This document shows, piece by piece, positions 44,069 through 53,958 of a DNA stretch of 64,000 bases (position 1 is its first letter; each line of letters opens with the position of its first letter). The stretch is from Bacteroidota bacterium (GTDB lineage: Bacteria > Bacteroidota > Bacteroidia > Bacteroidales > FEN-979). Under the pieces are notes generated by a model, which saw only the letters and a list, made by a program, of their open reading frames with translations, was not told the DNA's origin and made no database searches. The position numbers and the translations under genes are program-made. The stretch spans positions 62,001-126,000 of the forward strand of contig JAPLDL010000022.1 in NCBI GenBank assembly GCA_026391735.1, written 5' to 3'.

Positions 44069-44824
44069 ATGGAAACTCTCACCGACATCGTATTCGAAAA
44101 AAGGAACAAGGCATATGGCGCCTATGTCCTCAGAAAGGAGTACAAGTCTGTTATTGTGATTTCGTTACTCCTCGCAATCTTCCTCTTTGCTTCTGCATTT
44201 GCTTATCCTATCATTTCAAGCTACAAGAGCAACACTCCAGCGGGCCATGATAAAACAGATGTTACCGTTACTGTGATCACGCCCTCTAAGGTCGAAGTAA
44301 TTACTCCGCCAAAGACAGAACCTGCTTTGCCGGAAGTCAAATTCAAATTTATCCCCCCTAAGATTGTGGATGAAAACGTTGAATCAGGATTTTAAACCCA
44401 GGGAGATCTTGAAAATGCAAAACCCGCTGAATTGCCTTCCATAAGCACCGGTGATGAAGCCTCACTTGCTAAAGAACCCGAGAAAGTGATTCCAACACCA
44501 GTTCCGGATGAACCCCAGGTCTCAGTCCAGGAGATGCCGTCATTCACAGGTGGGGAAGCCGAACTTTACAGTTTTCTTTCAAAAAGCCTGAAGTATCCTT
44601 ATGATGCCAGGGATTTGGGAGTTCAGGGAAAAGTTTACGTTGAATTCATTGTTGAACGTGACGGATCCATTTCCAATGTCAGAATAAAACGAGGAATAGG
44701 GGCAGGATGCGATGAAGAAGCCGCAAGAGTAGTTTCCTTAATGCCAAAGTGGAATCCAGGCAAACAGAACGGACAGCCGGTGAGGGTACTATTCGTCCTC
44801 CCGATAAGATTTGTATTGAACTGA
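44069..44824 (+). pseudogene. TonB-family energy transducer interrupted by an in-frame TAA
   Basis: A TonB-like gene whose reading frame is broken by TAA at 44393-44395. Before it, residues 1-108 form a cytosolic head (FEKRNKAYGAYVLRKEY), one transmembrane helix and the start of a Pro/Lys-rich linker. After it the same frame continues (TQGDLENAKPAEL, then a complete TonB C-terminal domain, KYPYDARDLGVQGKVYVEF, about 130 residues). The two halves are in the same frame, so a single substitution (for example CAA or AAA to TAA) would explain it, and no frameshift is needed. It may be a recent nonsense mutation, a sequencing error, or readthrough. The promoter and terminator are both intact. Confidence 0.85.
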
Positions 44825-44839
44825 TTCCGTAAAATGTAT

Positions 44840-44872
44840 GAAAAACCTCAGGCTGATCCCCTGAGGTTTTTC
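44840..44872 (+). terminator. Intrinsic terminator after the tonB-like gene
   Basis: GAAAAACCTCAGG and CCTGAGGTTTTTC form a perfect 13-base stem with a 7-base loop, followed by a T-rich tract. Confidence 0.85.
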
Positions 44873-44894
44873 ATTTTTCTGCAATTTTCTTTAC

Positions 44895-44902
44895 TACATT
44901 TG
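44895..44902 (+). promoter_or_regulatory. -7 element for the DUF4838 gene
   Basis: TACATTTG fits TAnnTTTG. The start codon is 81 bases downstream, and no good -33 element was found. Confidence 0.4.
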
Positions 44903-44983
44903 AATTGGAAATAGTATTATTATTCTGGTGATGACTTTACTACTCATGGACCTCAATCCTTTATCCTTTACCTGTATCAGAGA

Positions 44984-47248
44984 ATGAAAACGAGTTGGTT
45001 AAGTTTTATTTTCCTGGCTTTTATCCATTTTGGGAATGCCCAGACCGCAAGTGTTCAGATTGCCAGTCAAAAGGTGAATGCCAACAGGTTCCAGATCGTG
45101 ACCCCTCTTAATCCATCGCCTGCCGAACTGAAAGCAGCAAACGAGCTACAGAAATATTTGGAAAAAATTTCCGGTATTAGGATCAGCATCACTGATGACC
45201 AGGAAAAAATGAGGACCTGCGAATTCGTGATAGGGCGCTCAACGCGTGTTCCAGAGTCCATTGATCTTCGAAACATGGATCCCGACGGTTTCGTGATTAA
45301 AAATTTCGGAACGAGGGTAATCCTGGCTGGTGGTTCTCACAAAGGTACATTGTACGCGGTATACACCTTCCTTGAGAAATACATGGGATGCAGGTTTTAT
45401 GCCCCGGATGCCGAAACCATACCGGTTCAGAAAAATATCAGGCTGCCGGAACTGAATTATTCAGGCCATCCGGCATTTAAAGACAGAGAGGTTTATTATA
45501 CCGTTATGGAAGACCCTGATTTCCTTGATAAGAGCCGTTGCGACCTCATGGCCTGGGGCAACAGCAGGAATTGGGGCCTTTGGGTACATACGATGTTCAG
45601 GCTTCTGCCTCCGGAACAATATTTCACGTCACATCCTGAATATTACGCCTTGTTCGGGGGTGAGCGGAGGAAGACCCAGCTCTGCTTAAGCAATCCGGAT
45701 GTGCTGAAGATCACTATAGATACTCTTAAAAAGCTGATGCAGGATAACCCGGATGCAAAATACTGGTCGGTTTCGCAAATGGATACTTACGGCCATTGCG
45801 AATGCCCTGAATGTACCGCAATGGATCAGCGTGAAGGTTCACCATCAGGTTCTTACCTGGAGTTTGTAAATAAGTTGGCTGCGGCTTTCCCCGATAAAGT
45901 GATCTCGACCCTGGCCTACCAGTTCACCCGCAAACCACCTCTGCATGTGAAACCCGCATCAAACGTGAATATCATGCTATGCACGATTGAGTGCGACCGC
46001 CGCCGGCCGATTGAGAATGACACTTCAGCCGGTTCATTCCTCAGGGATTTGCAGGGCTGGTCCAGGATCGCATCCGATATCCTGATCTGGGATTATGTAA
46101 TTCAGTTTACAAACATGATCGCTCCTTTTCCGAATTTTAACGTGTTACAACCCAACCTTCAGATGTTCAGGAAATATGGCGCCGGCCGGATCTTCGAACA
46201 GGGGTGTCACCGTACCTATTCCGACAGCCAGGAACTACGGGCTTATCTCCTTTCCAGGCTGGAATGGAATCCCGGATTTGACGTGGATTCTCTGATCGCT
46301 GATTTCACTGCCGGCTATTACGGCAAAGCCGGATCTTTTATGAGGAAATATTTTCGTGATATTAACCAGGCCGCATCCGCTGCCGGCCAGCCCCTGTGGA
46401 TTTATTCCTCTCCCCAGCAGGAAACCACCACTTTCCTCAGCCAGGAAATGGTAAAAAAATTCAATTCATACTTCGATCAGGCAGAAAAGGCAGTGCAGGG
46501 CGATTCGGCTCTGACAGCCAGGGTGCGCAAAGCCAGGCTGCCCCTGCGTTACGCCATACTTGAAATTGCCAAAAAGGATATCCTGGGACCTTCTGGCTTC
46601 CTGGAGTTGAAGAACGGGAAATACAGGACGAGGCAAGAGACAGTGCAACAGCTTAATACCTTCGTGAAGCAGGCAAATCTCTATGGTGTGCGGTCTGTCA
46701 CCGAAAGCGGCCTGAGTGTGGATGACTATGCCTCAGAAACCAACAGATTTTTCAAAGTTGCCTTTACCCGCCACCTGGCTGTTGGCAAATCCTATTCAAC
46801 AACTTCGATGCCTGCCTCAAAATACAGCGCCGACGGACCCGGATCCCTCACCGATGGGAAACGGGGAACAACCAACTATTATGTTCTCTGGCAGGGATGG
46901 GAAGGAGAAGATTTTGAAGCGGTGGTCGACCTGGGCCAACCGGCAGAATTCAACTATGTAAGCGCCGAATTCATGCAGGACCTGAACTCCTGGATATTTT
47001 ACCCCGAACATGTTGTTATTTCAGTGTCTGCGGATGGCATTGCCTATAGTGACACAGCCGTTTTTGACAAGCCGGTGGACCAGTCAAAAAAACTGTTCAT
47101 AGAAGAAGCAGGAAAAAAGATTTCCATGACGACGGCCAGGTATGTGAAATTCTACGCCCGCTCGCTTAAAACCTGTCCCGAATGGCATATCGGACATGGA
47201 GGCAAGTCATGGATCTTTGTTGATGAGCTCATTGTAGATAAAAGATGA
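44984..47248 (+). CDS. Exported DUF4838 protein (glycan-related)
   Basis: A 754-residue exported protein (signal peptide ending GNAQ). Residues about 35-140 form an alpha-glucuronidase-like N-terminal fold (ELKAANELQKYLEKISGI, LYAVYTFLEKYMGCRFYAPD). The central DUF4838 region, about 200-480, is TIM-barrel-like with CECPECTAMD and several conserved Trp. The C-terminal 150 residues (SLTDGKRGTTNYYVLWQGWEG) resemble a discoidin (F5/8 type C) carbohydrate-binding domain. It is predicted to act on acidic or host-type glycans, although the DUF4838 activity is not established. It converges with the GH38 gene with 13 bases between. Confidence 0.85.
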   Translation: MKTSWLSFIFLAFIHFGNAQTASVQIASQKVNANRFQIVTPLNPSPAELKAANELQKYLEKISGIRISITDDQEKMRTCEFVIGRSTRVPESIDLRNMDPDGFVIKNFGTRVILAGGSHKGTLYAVYTFLEKYMGCRFYAPDAETIPVQKNIRLPELNYSGHPAFKDREVYYTVMEDPDFLDKSRCDLMAWGNSRNWGLWVHTMFRLLPPEQYFTSHPEYYALFGGERRKTQLCLSNPDVLKITIDTLKKLMQDNPDAKYWSVSQMDTYGHCECPECTAMDQREGSPSGSYLEFVNKLAAAFPDKVISTLAYQFTRKPPLHVKPASNVNIMLCTIECDRRRPIENDTSAGSFLRDLQGWSRIASDILIWDYVIQFTNMIAPFPNFNVLQPNLQMFRKYGAGRIFEQGCHRTYSDSQELRAYLLSRLEWNPGFDVDSLIADFTAGYYGKAGSFMRKYFRDINQAASAAGQPLWIYSSPQQETTTFLSQEMVKKFNSYFDQAEKAVQGDSALTARVRKARLPLRYAILEIAKKDILGPSGFLELKNGKYRTRQETVQQLNTFVKQANLYGVRSVTESGLSVDDYASETNRFFKVAFTRHLAVGKSYSTTSMPASKYSADGPGSLTDGKRGTTNYYVLWQGWEGEDFEAVVDLGQPAEFNYVSAEFMQDLNSWIFYPEHVVISVSADGIAYSDTAVFDKPVDQSKKLFIEEAGKKISMTTARYVKFYARSLKTCPEWHIGHGGKSWIFVDELIVDKR

Positions 47249-47261
47249 AAACCATCACCCT

Positions 47262-50200
47262 TTACTTCTGCCTTTCAAACACATCAATCTCCCTGAAGTA
47301 GTAAGGTCCGTGTCCGCAATCTTCAGTTACCCACATCAGATATCGCCAGGTCCTGCCTTTATTCGGTAAAATAGTGTAAAGGGCTTTGGAATTGCCCCAG
47401 ACATCACAGGGAGGAACGCTCATCAAATAGGTCCATCCTGCCGACTTAGGGTTGCCGTTTACGTCGGGAGGTACAGGAGAATCAGAACCCCAAAGGGAGA
47501 GAAACTCCGCACCCCTGTGGCTGTTCAGGTTGGCAAAGATATGTATGCTGTCGATCTCAATGGCTTTCTGAAGGTCCATCCATACCCGGCTTTCGCCCTG
47601 GTCAAACCATATATCATTGACCGAATCGTTGGGCAGAAGGTCGTACATGCCGTCGACCAGGGTGGAGAGGTTCATCCCCTGAGCCGGTTTCTTTTTCACC
47701 AGGGTATCGGGAGTTGAATAAAAATATTTCACGGTCACCCCGTTCGGCTGGTGAATATCGGCATAATCCTTCATAGTTACTTTTCCCGGCAAAGCATTCA
47801 GGTTTCGGTTCCGGCTAACCCTGCAGCTGGCCAGGACTTCGGCATTTTCATCCACGTATAAATTCGGAAGATTCAGCGCAACTGTACTCTTCCAAGAATA
47901 GTCATCATACAGCGGCATAGTTGGAACCACCTGGTCGGAAGGATCATCCGAAACAGTCATCGCAAAGATCTTGATGGCATTGTTCTGCGGAAGCTGAACA
48001 TACCCTGCGGCAGGATTTACAGGTATGCTGTATTTGAAAAGGTAAGCATACTCATAAGGGATATTGGAGGTATCCTTATGCACATGGGTTGCAAACCAGG
48101 CCACTTTATCACGTTTGATATAACCTTTATCTACGGCTTTAAGGCGTCCGAGCTTATCCCAGACCCGGTTGTCATACTGCCCGATCTTTCCCAGCAAAGA
48201 CTGAACCCTGATCGTCGATTTTATGTTGCCTGCCCTGAAAACACCGTTGGTGTCGCTACTGGCCGCTGCAAGGATGAACAGCTTGCTGTAGTTCCCTGTC
48301 TTCGGGAGAAGGATCTTCTGACCATCGCAACTGATGACATTGTTTTTGGTATCTGCCCTGTGGCCGAGAGTAAACTCAATGCCGTCCGCAACAAGCGAAG
48401 AAGGAAAAAGTTCAGCCGGTATGCTGTAGCCGTTATTATCAAATTGTCCTTTTCTTCTGCGATCATCACTGCTGATGACATCCTGATTATAAGCCAGAAG
48501 TAGCGGAATACTTACCGGTAAAAACAACTTTTCGGCAGGTTTGTCAAGCTGGAGCCTGAAGCTTCGGATGGCGAATTTGTCAAGGCTGATGACGAGTTTC
48601 CCGTTAACCGGCTGGATATCAGCAATACCGCGTTCCTGTCCGTCAACTTCAGTAGCTGAAAGGACTTTCGTAAGAAAGCTGAATTCAACATTCTGTTGTC
48701 CCTTCCCAAGCAGTTCCTGCACTCTGACAATAATATCGTTGTTGTTTTCAGCTTTTTTTATAGCCCTGATATCAACTCCCGGATTGGACACTTTAACCAG
48801 TGAAACAGTCTTTCCCAGAGCACCCTGATGTTGAGGGACGACGAATGCCCTGACCGGTTGGTTCAGCATCCTTCCCTGCCATTCGGTGAGTGCAGTCCGC
48901 CAATCTCCTTTATGAGGATAGATAGCATAAATAAAATCGTGGTTCCCGAAATCCTGGCTTGACTGCTCATGGTAAAAGTTGGCGACAGGGGTATACAGAA
49001 GTGTAAGACGAAGGGTTTTATCATCCGGCTTGTCGGAACCGAATTTGCTGTCTTCAAGTATGCTTACGCCGAAATTTCCCGACTTATCGGTAAGGTCAAA
49101 CCATTCGCGGGAAGGAACCTCGTATTTCTTTTCATTGTTGGTCGATCGTTCCACCGTTCCAAGGCCAAGATTGTAAGTGGCATTTACATTTGAAGCCGTG
49201 AGCGGAAAGGAAGCTTTAAGGCTCACTCCTTTCGACTGCCAAGCAACTTCATTGCGGAGGACAATGCATTCCTGACCGGCTTCCAGGCTGATGTACTGGA
49301 CGAAAGAGGAATTCCTGCCGGTACGTTCAATTTTCATCACATCGCTCAGGTTCCCGTTATAAACCAGGGTGATCTTCGCAGGTCCTTTCACATAGTCGAT
49401 GGGAGGGTTTTTCCGGTCGCTCCAGTCCATGTTCCATGCCGGCCAGTATTCAGGGTATTCATGCAGGAATTCCAGGCGGGCCGGGGCCGAAAGCATTTCC
49501 TTGTTCTGCCGTTTGTCAAAAATACTGCTGATATCGCCATTCGGGTTGATAGTCACTTTAAGGAATTCATTTTCCATGCTGTTTGCCGTGGCTTTGAGTG
49601 TGGTTTTAGCTGCGGATGGCGCAGCTGCGGCCTGCACATCGAACACTGAGATTCCTACGGATGGCAGGGAGGCAAGGAAAAGGATACGGATTGAGTGCTT
49701 GGTTCTGTACTGGATTTGGACTGGGACCTCTTTTTCGTCGGGGCCCATGACTTTGACAAATTCTGGAGGGTTGTCGGGATAGTTCAGTTCAACTTCCACG
49801 ATGGATTTACGTGAGATTGCCAGGGGGTTGTACACAGCAATGCTTTGGCCGCTACCCCTGGTGTCCATCCCATGGATCACCGATCCGGCCGAAGTTTCAA
49901 GGACTCCTGAGAATAGATTCAGCCCAAGCACTTCATCGTTCCATGCATATTCATAAGCTTTCGGGATACAGGTCCCCGGAAGGATGTCGTGCATCTGGCT
50001 TCCAAGCACAAGCCACCATGCCGAATTTAGTTGTGACTGCGGATATTTGACTCCACCGGCCAGGTCGGCGTACACGGCAAGTGGCTCGGCAGCCTGGGCC
50101 AGGAGTTCATTTTTCCTGTTCCATCGTTTCATATAAGCCTGGGAAGTAAGCGATCCGGCCGAATGCTGGGTCAGCAGAAGATCTCCTGAGTAGGTAGGAA

Positions 50201-51098
50201 GCTTCGCGGCCTGGGCTTCTGTAAGATCCCTGAAAAGCTGGTCGGAGGAACATAAATATAATTTTATTTTACTGTCGGGATTGTTCAGGGAACCAATAGC
50301 ATTTTTAACAGCCTGGAGAGAAGGAGAACCGCCGATATCGCCGGTTCCATAGTATCTGTAATCCGCATAAACACCATATTTTTTTCCGTTATCCAGCACC
50401 CGGTCAACCCATTGTTTAACAGTATCGCAGCGAAATTCGACATCCCCGCCATAATCCGTGGCGTTAAGGGCGGCAAGAACTCCTTTCCCGTCGGTTCCTT
50501 TCCAGGTCCCAATGTTAAAAGGAATTCCAACGGCTGAACCCCATTCCAGTTTCTGTGTCGAAAAACCTTTTATACCCGCATGAGCTAGCGCCGATGGAAG
50601 ATGAGCCTGGAATCCAAAACAATCGGGGAGAAGAAAATCCACACTCTCTTTCCCGAATTCAGTCCTGAAAAAATTGTTACCATACAGGACGTGACGAATG
50701 ATGGATTCGGGCGAGGGGATGTTGGCATCGCATTCATCTACCGAAGAACCTCCAACAAACCACCTTCCCTGGCTGATATATTTTTTAACTTTTTCATACC
50801 GATCGGGATAATATTCCTTCATCATCTTATACCGCCTCGCTCCCGAGAAAGTAAAAACATATTGTTTGTACTTGTCAAAGAGCTGGAAGTTGTCGTCCAT
50901 CGTGGCTTTGATGAACTTGTTGATGGTCTCTGCGTAATCCCACCTCCATTCGGTATCCAGATGGGCATAAGCAACCGTATACAATACCGGTTCAGTATTT
51001 AGATCATACTTAGGCAAAGTTTTTTTTACCTCCGGCTGAGACATGCCCTTTTCGGCGAAAATGAAAAGGAAACATAAGAGAACGTATAGATATTTCAT
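47262..51098 (-). CDS. Exported GH38 alpha-mannosidase
   Basis: A 1278-residue exported glycoside hydrolase of family 38 (start MKYLYVLLCFLFIF, signal peptide ending GMSQ). The catalytic zinc site begins with AYAHLDTEWRWD, the HxDxxW motif, and the nucleophile lies in LLPDCFGFQ. The central and C-terminal beta domains follow (about 420-1000), and the last 150 residues (TLVDGMYDLLPNDSVNDIWFDQGESRVWMDLQ in form) look like a discoidin-type domain. GH38 enzymes trim alpha-mannose from N-glycans or mannans. The enzyme is likely periplasmic or surface located, and pairs with the neighbouring DUF4838 protein in glycan breakdown. Confidence 0.93.
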   Translation of the reverse strand: MKYLYVLLCFLFIFAEKGMSQPEVKKTLPKYDLNTEPVLYTVAYAHLDTEWRWDYAETINKFIKATMDDNFQLFDKYKQYVFTFSGARRYKMMKEYYPDRYEKVKKYISQGRWFVGGSSVDECDANIPSPESIIRHVLYGNNFFRTEFGKESVDFLLPDCFGFQAHLPSALAHAGIKGFSTQKLEWGSAVGIPFNIGTWKGTDGKGVLAALNATDYGGDVEFRCDTVKQWVDRVLDNGKKYGVYADYRYYGTGDIGGSPSLQAVKNAIGSLNNPDSKIKLYLCSSDQLFRDLTEAQAAKLPTYSGDLLLTQHSAGSLTSQAYMKRWNRKNELLAQAAEPLAVYADLAGGVKYPQSQLNSAWWLVLGSQMHDILPGTCIPKAYEYAWNDEVLGLNLFSGVLETSAGSVIHGMDTRGSGQSIAVYNPLAISRKSIVEVELNYPDNPPEFVKVMGPDEKEVPVQIQYRTKHSIRILFLASLPSVGISVFDVQAAAAPSAAKTTLKATANSMENEFLKVTINPNGDISSIFDKRQNKEMLSAPARLEFLHEYPEYWPAWNMDWSDRKNPPIDYVKGPAKITLVYNGNLSDVMKIERTGRNSSFVQYISLEAGQECIVLRNEVAWQSKGVSLKASFPLTASNVNATYNLGLGTVERSTNNEKKYEVPSREWFDLTDKSGNFGVSILEDSKFGSDKPDDKTLRLTLLYTPVANFYHEQSSQDFGNHDFIYAIYPHKGDWRTALTEWQGRMLNQPVRAFVVPQHQGALGKTVSLVKVSNPGVDIRAIKKAENNNDIIVRVQELLGKGQQNVEFSFLTKVLSATEVDGQERGIADIQPVNGKLVISLDKFAIRSFRLQLDKPAEKLFLPVSIPLLLAYNQDVISSDDRRRKGQFDNNGYSIPAELFPSSLVADGIEFTLGHRADTKNNVISCDGQKILLPKTGNYSKLFILAAASSDTNGVFRAGNIKSTIRVQSLLGKIGQYDNRVWDKLGRLKAVDKGYIKRDKVAWFATHVHKDTSNIPYEYAYLFKYSIPVNPAAGYVQLPQNNAIKIFAMTVSDDPSDQVVPTMPLYDDYSWKSTVALNLPNLYVDENAEVLASCRVSRNRNLNALPGKVTMKDYADIHQPNGVTVKYFYSTPDTLVKKKPAQGMNLSTLVDGMYDLLPNDSVNDIWFDQGESRVWMDLQKAIEIDSIHIFANLNSHRGAEFLSLWGSDSPVPPDVNGNPKSAGWTYLMSVPPCDVWGNSKALYTILPNKGRTWRYLMWVTEDCGHGPYYFREIDVFERQK

Positions 51099-51230
51099 AA
51101 GAGCTTGATTGCTTGATAAAAACAGCATATAATCCTCCGTAAAACCCCGAAAAACACTCGGACCTGAGAATCAAAGCCGGGAATAATAAATCCTTGTGTA
51201 AAAATAGAAATTTTTTTATTCGGAAATCCC

Positions 51231-51238
51231 TACCTTTG
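51231..51238 (+). promoter_or_regulatory. -7 element for the first TlpA-type gene
   Basis: TACCTTTG matches TAnnTTTG. The start codon is 28 bases downstream, and no clear -33 match was seen. Confidence 0.45.
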
Positions 51239-51252
51239 CAATCACTTAAAAA

Positions 51253-51258
51253 AGGAGG
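51253..51258 (+). promoter_or_regulatory. Strong Shine-Dalgarno site
   Basis: AGGAGG lies 7 bases before the ATG at 51266. Most other genes in this window lack such a site, as is usual in Bacteroidota, so this gene may be highly expressed. Confidence 0.6.
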
Positions 51259-51265
51259 TTTTTAA

Positions 51266-52402
51266 ATGAAAAAAATTGCGTTATTCTTGTTTGTCGGCGC
51301 CATTCTGGCATCATGCGCCGGACATAAAGACAGTTACACTATCAGCGGTAAGATTATCGGTATTGACAGCGGAACTGTTTATCTTCAGAAATTTGAAGTT
51401 TCTGACTGGGTCAAGATCGATTCTGCAAAACTTGAAAAAGGCACATTCACTTTCAAAGGCAAGATAGGGCTTCCTGAAATGTGGTTCATCACAGATAAGA
51501 GCAAGTTGTTTCTCCCCGTTTTCATTGAAAATGCACGAATCAATATAGAAGTATACCTCGACAGTGTGGATAAGGCAAATATCACAGGTTCTGCAACGCA
51601 TGACCTCTTTAAAAAGTACCAGAAACAAAGCGACAGCCTGAACAAACTCATGGAAGCCTGTTACAAGGAATATAAAACGGCAAAAGAGGCTAATGATACA
51701 CTTAAGATGAAAAAGGCCGATTCAGTTTCGGATATCCTGGACAAGGCTGTCAAAGCCAATGTGTTGGCTTTTGCAAAAGCCAACCCGTCTTCGGTAGTAG
51801 GCCCTTATCTTATCATGCGTTCTGCTTACCAGTTTGACCTTCCCGATCTGGAGGAATCAGCAGCAGCGTTCGATACCAGCCTCAATGCTTCAACCTATGT
51901 GCAGACCATCAAAAAACGTATCGATGTTCTCAAAGCAGTTCAGATTGGCCAGGTGGCTCCCGACTTCACAATGAATGATACGACCGGCAAGCCCTTCACA
52001 CTTTCTTCTCTTAAAGGTAAATTGCTGCTTGTTGATTTTTGGGCTTCATGGTGCGGTCCCTGCCGTGGTGAGAATCCCAATGTGGTCAGTGCATATAAAG
52101 CATATAACAAGAAAGGATTTGATGTCCTGGGTGTTTCTTTCGACAAGGACCATGCAAAATGGGTAAAAGCAATCAAGGATGACGGCCTTACCTGGAACCA
52201 TGTATCTGATCTCCAGGGTTGGGGTAATGCAGCAGGAAAAATATATGGTGTGATGTCGATACCGGCAAATGTATTGCTTGATAAAGACATGAAAATCATC
52301 GGCAGGAACCTCCGGGGCGAGGATCTTACGAAAAAACTGACTGAATTATTGGGTCCTCCGGCTCCTGAAAAGAAAGCCGTCACCAAAAAAGGGAAAAAGT
52401 AA
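51266..52402 (+). CDS. DUF4369/TlpA-type thioredoxin lipoprotein
   Basis: A 378-residue exported lipoprotein (lipobox LASC at residues 14-17). The N-terminal domain (about 25-130) is the DUF4369 beta domain (YTISGKIIGIDSGTVYLQKF). The C-terminal thioredoxin-like domain (about 230-365) has the TlpA/ResA motif FWASWCGPCRGENP, with active-site Cys263 and Cys266, and SIPANVLLD with the cis-Pro. It should reduce disulphides in periplasmic partners. The C-terminal tail is Lys-rich (KKAVTKKGKK). A strong hairpin separates it from the next gene of the same type. It has an AGGAGG ribosome site. Confidence 0.93.
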   Translation: MKKIALFLFVGAILASCAGHKDSYTISGKIIGIDSGTVYLQKFEVSDWVKIDSAKLEKGTFTFKGKIGLPEMWFITDKSKLFLPVFIENARINIEVYLDSVDKANITGSATHDLFKKYQKQSDSLNKLMEACYKEYKTAKEANDTLKMKKADSVSDILDKAVKANVLAFAKANPSSVVGPYLIMRSAYQFDLPDLEESAAAFDTSLNASTYVQTIKKRIDVLKAVQIGQVAPDFTMNDTTGKPFTLSSLKGKLLLVDFWASWCGPCRGENPNVVSAYKAYNKKGFDVLGVSFDKDHAKWVKAIKDDGLTWNHVSDLQGWGNAAGKIYGVMSIPANVLLDKDMKIIGRNLRGEDLTKKLTELLGPPAPEKKAVTKKGKK

Positions 52403-52420
52403 AAATATTTTTTACTTGGT

Positions 52421-52448
52421 ACCGCCGGGATCATTTTATCCCGGCGGT
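52421..52448. terminator. Strong hairpin between two TlpA-type genes
   Basis: ACCGCCGGGAT and ATCCCGGCGGT form a perfect 11-base GC-rich stem with a 6-base loop. There is no T-tract after it, so it may stabilise or process the mRNA, or terminate only partially. Confidence 0.45.
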
Positions 52449-52488
52449 GCTGTTATCCAGAGTTTCCAATCACTTCAATACTCCACGT

Positions 52489-53856
52489 ATGATAAGAAAG
52501 ATTCTTTTCATGGCATTCCTGATTGCAGCTTTCACAGGTTTTGCACAGAATTCACTTGATGGCAGTATCCGCAACCTGGGAAAATCAAAGGTTTATCTCA
52601 TGAGTATTTATGGTGAGCGGACGAAAGTTTCGGATTCAGCCATCTCAGATTCGCTGGGCAGGATCCATTATACACTGCCCACAGGGCTGGCCCCAGGCTT
52701 ATACAGGATAGGATGGAGTAAAACCGGGTTTATTAACCTGATCCTGAATAGGGAAAACGTGAAATTTGAGACCTGGGCAACCTCTCCGGAAGACTCCCTT
52801 AAGATTCTCTCATCCCTTGAAAACTCATTATTTCGTTCCTTTTTTTTAATGGGTAAAACCAGCCAAATGAAACTGGAGTTGCTTATGCCTATCGTTGATT
52901 TTTACCCGGTGCGGGATGAGTTCTACAGTAAAGCGGTCTCTGAATTTGAAACTATCCAGAAAAATCAGCTTAACTTCCTGGATTCCACTTCAAAAAAATA
53001 TCCCTTTTCCTTCGCTGTAAGGATGGAAAAGGTGTCTCAAACACCCTATATTTCACCTTCTTTGCCTCCGTCCTCCCGCATGGAATACCTTAAACAACAT
53101 TATTGGGATAAAATCGATTTCAGTGATACCGCCATGCTGAGGACTAATGTTTTTGCTGATAAAATCATCTCCTACCTGGCTATCTATCAAAATAACAGGA
53201 TGAACCAGAAGCAGCTTGAAACCGAATTCATCAAAGCAGTTACTGTAGCACTTGGAGCTGCTTCGGTCAACGCTGATGTGTATAAATTCATGCTGGATTA
53301 TATGGTCGGAGGATTCGATAAATACCATTTCGACGAAGTAATAACTTATATTGCCGATAACTTCCAGGATCCTTTTTCATGCGAGGATGCTGCCCGAAAA
53401 TCGGCCCTGCAGAAAAAACTTGATAATTTTAAGAAGCTTTCCATCGGCAAAACTGCCCCTGCCATTGAGGTCGCTGATATTAAAGGGAATAATATAAACC
53501 TGCTGTCGCTGAAAAACGAATTTACCCTGCTGGTATTCTGGTCGAGCCAATGCCCTCATTGTACAGAACTGATGCCTAAGCTTAAAGCCTGGTATGATAA
53601 ACAAAAGCCTAAGAGACTTGAAGTCATGGCCGTATCTCTGGATACAAGCAGAAATGACTGGTCCTCATTCATAAAGAAAGAGAAGCTGAACTGGATCAAT
53701 GTCTCGGAACTGAAAGGATATTTCGGAAAAGCCGAAGACGAATATAACATTTATGCCACACCTACCATATACCTTATCGACCGGGAAAAGAAGATCATTG
53801 CCAAACCTATAACCTGGCGCGAGCTCGAACAGGCACTGAGTGAAAATGTGAAGTAA
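52489..53856 (+). CDS. TlpA-type thioredoxin protein
   Basis: A 455-residue exported protein starting at MIRKILFMAFLIAAF, with signal peptide ending FAQ. The first 110 residues resemble a DUF4369-type beta domain (GSIRNLGKSKVYLMSIYGE), and the middle 200 are helical. The C-terminal thioredoxin-like domain has VFWSSQCPHCTELMP, with CPHC at 355-358, unlike the CGPC of its neighbour, so its redox potential should differ; CPHC is the DsbA-type motif. It follows the other TlpA-type gene by 86 bases. The pair probably act on different disulphides in the envelope. A stop-adjacent hairpin follows. Confidence 0.88.
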   Translation: MIRKILFMAFLIAAFTGFAQNSLDGSIRNLGKSKVYLMSIYGERTKVSDSAISDSLGRIHYTLPTGLAPGLYRIGWSKTGFINLILNRENVKFETWATSPEDSLKILSSLENSLFRSFFLMGKTSQMKLELLMPIVDFYPVRDEFYSKAVSEFETIQKNQLNFLDSTSKKYPFSFAVRMEKVSQTPYISPSLPPSSRMEYLKQHYWDKIDFSDTAMLRTNVFADKIISYLAIYQNNRMNQKQLETEFIKAVTVALGAASVNADVYKFMLDYMVGGFDKYHFDEVITYIADNFQDPFSCEDAARKSALQKKLDNFKKLSIGKTAPAIEVADIKGNNINLLSLKNEFTLLVFWSSQCPHCTELMPKLKAWYDKQKPKRLEVMAVSLDTSRNDWSSFIKKEKLNWINVSELKGYFGKAEDEYNIYATPTIYLIDREKKIIAKPITWRELEQALSENVK

Positions 53857-53918
53857 CGTGATAAATTCTCACTTCGTTCACACGTGACTAATGCTCGTTA
53901 AGCTCGCGTGAGATCACG
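53857..53918. repeat. Stop-adjacent imperfect inverted repeat
   Basis: The sequence begins directly after the TAA of the second TlpA-type gene: CGTGAT and CTCAC on the left pair with GTGAG and ATCACG on the right. It ends in a T-rich stretch just before the ruvA promoter element, so it may also terminate. Confidence 0.6.
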
Positions 53919-53926
53919 ATTTTTCT

Positions 53927-53934
53927 TATTTTTG
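53927..53934 (+). promoter_or_regulatory. -7 element for ruvA
   Basis: TATTTTTG matches TAnnTTTG, 25 bases before the ATG at 53959. A -33 match was not obvious. Confidence 0.45.
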
Positions 53935-53958
53935 CACGCTAAATCCCGTCAGAAAATC

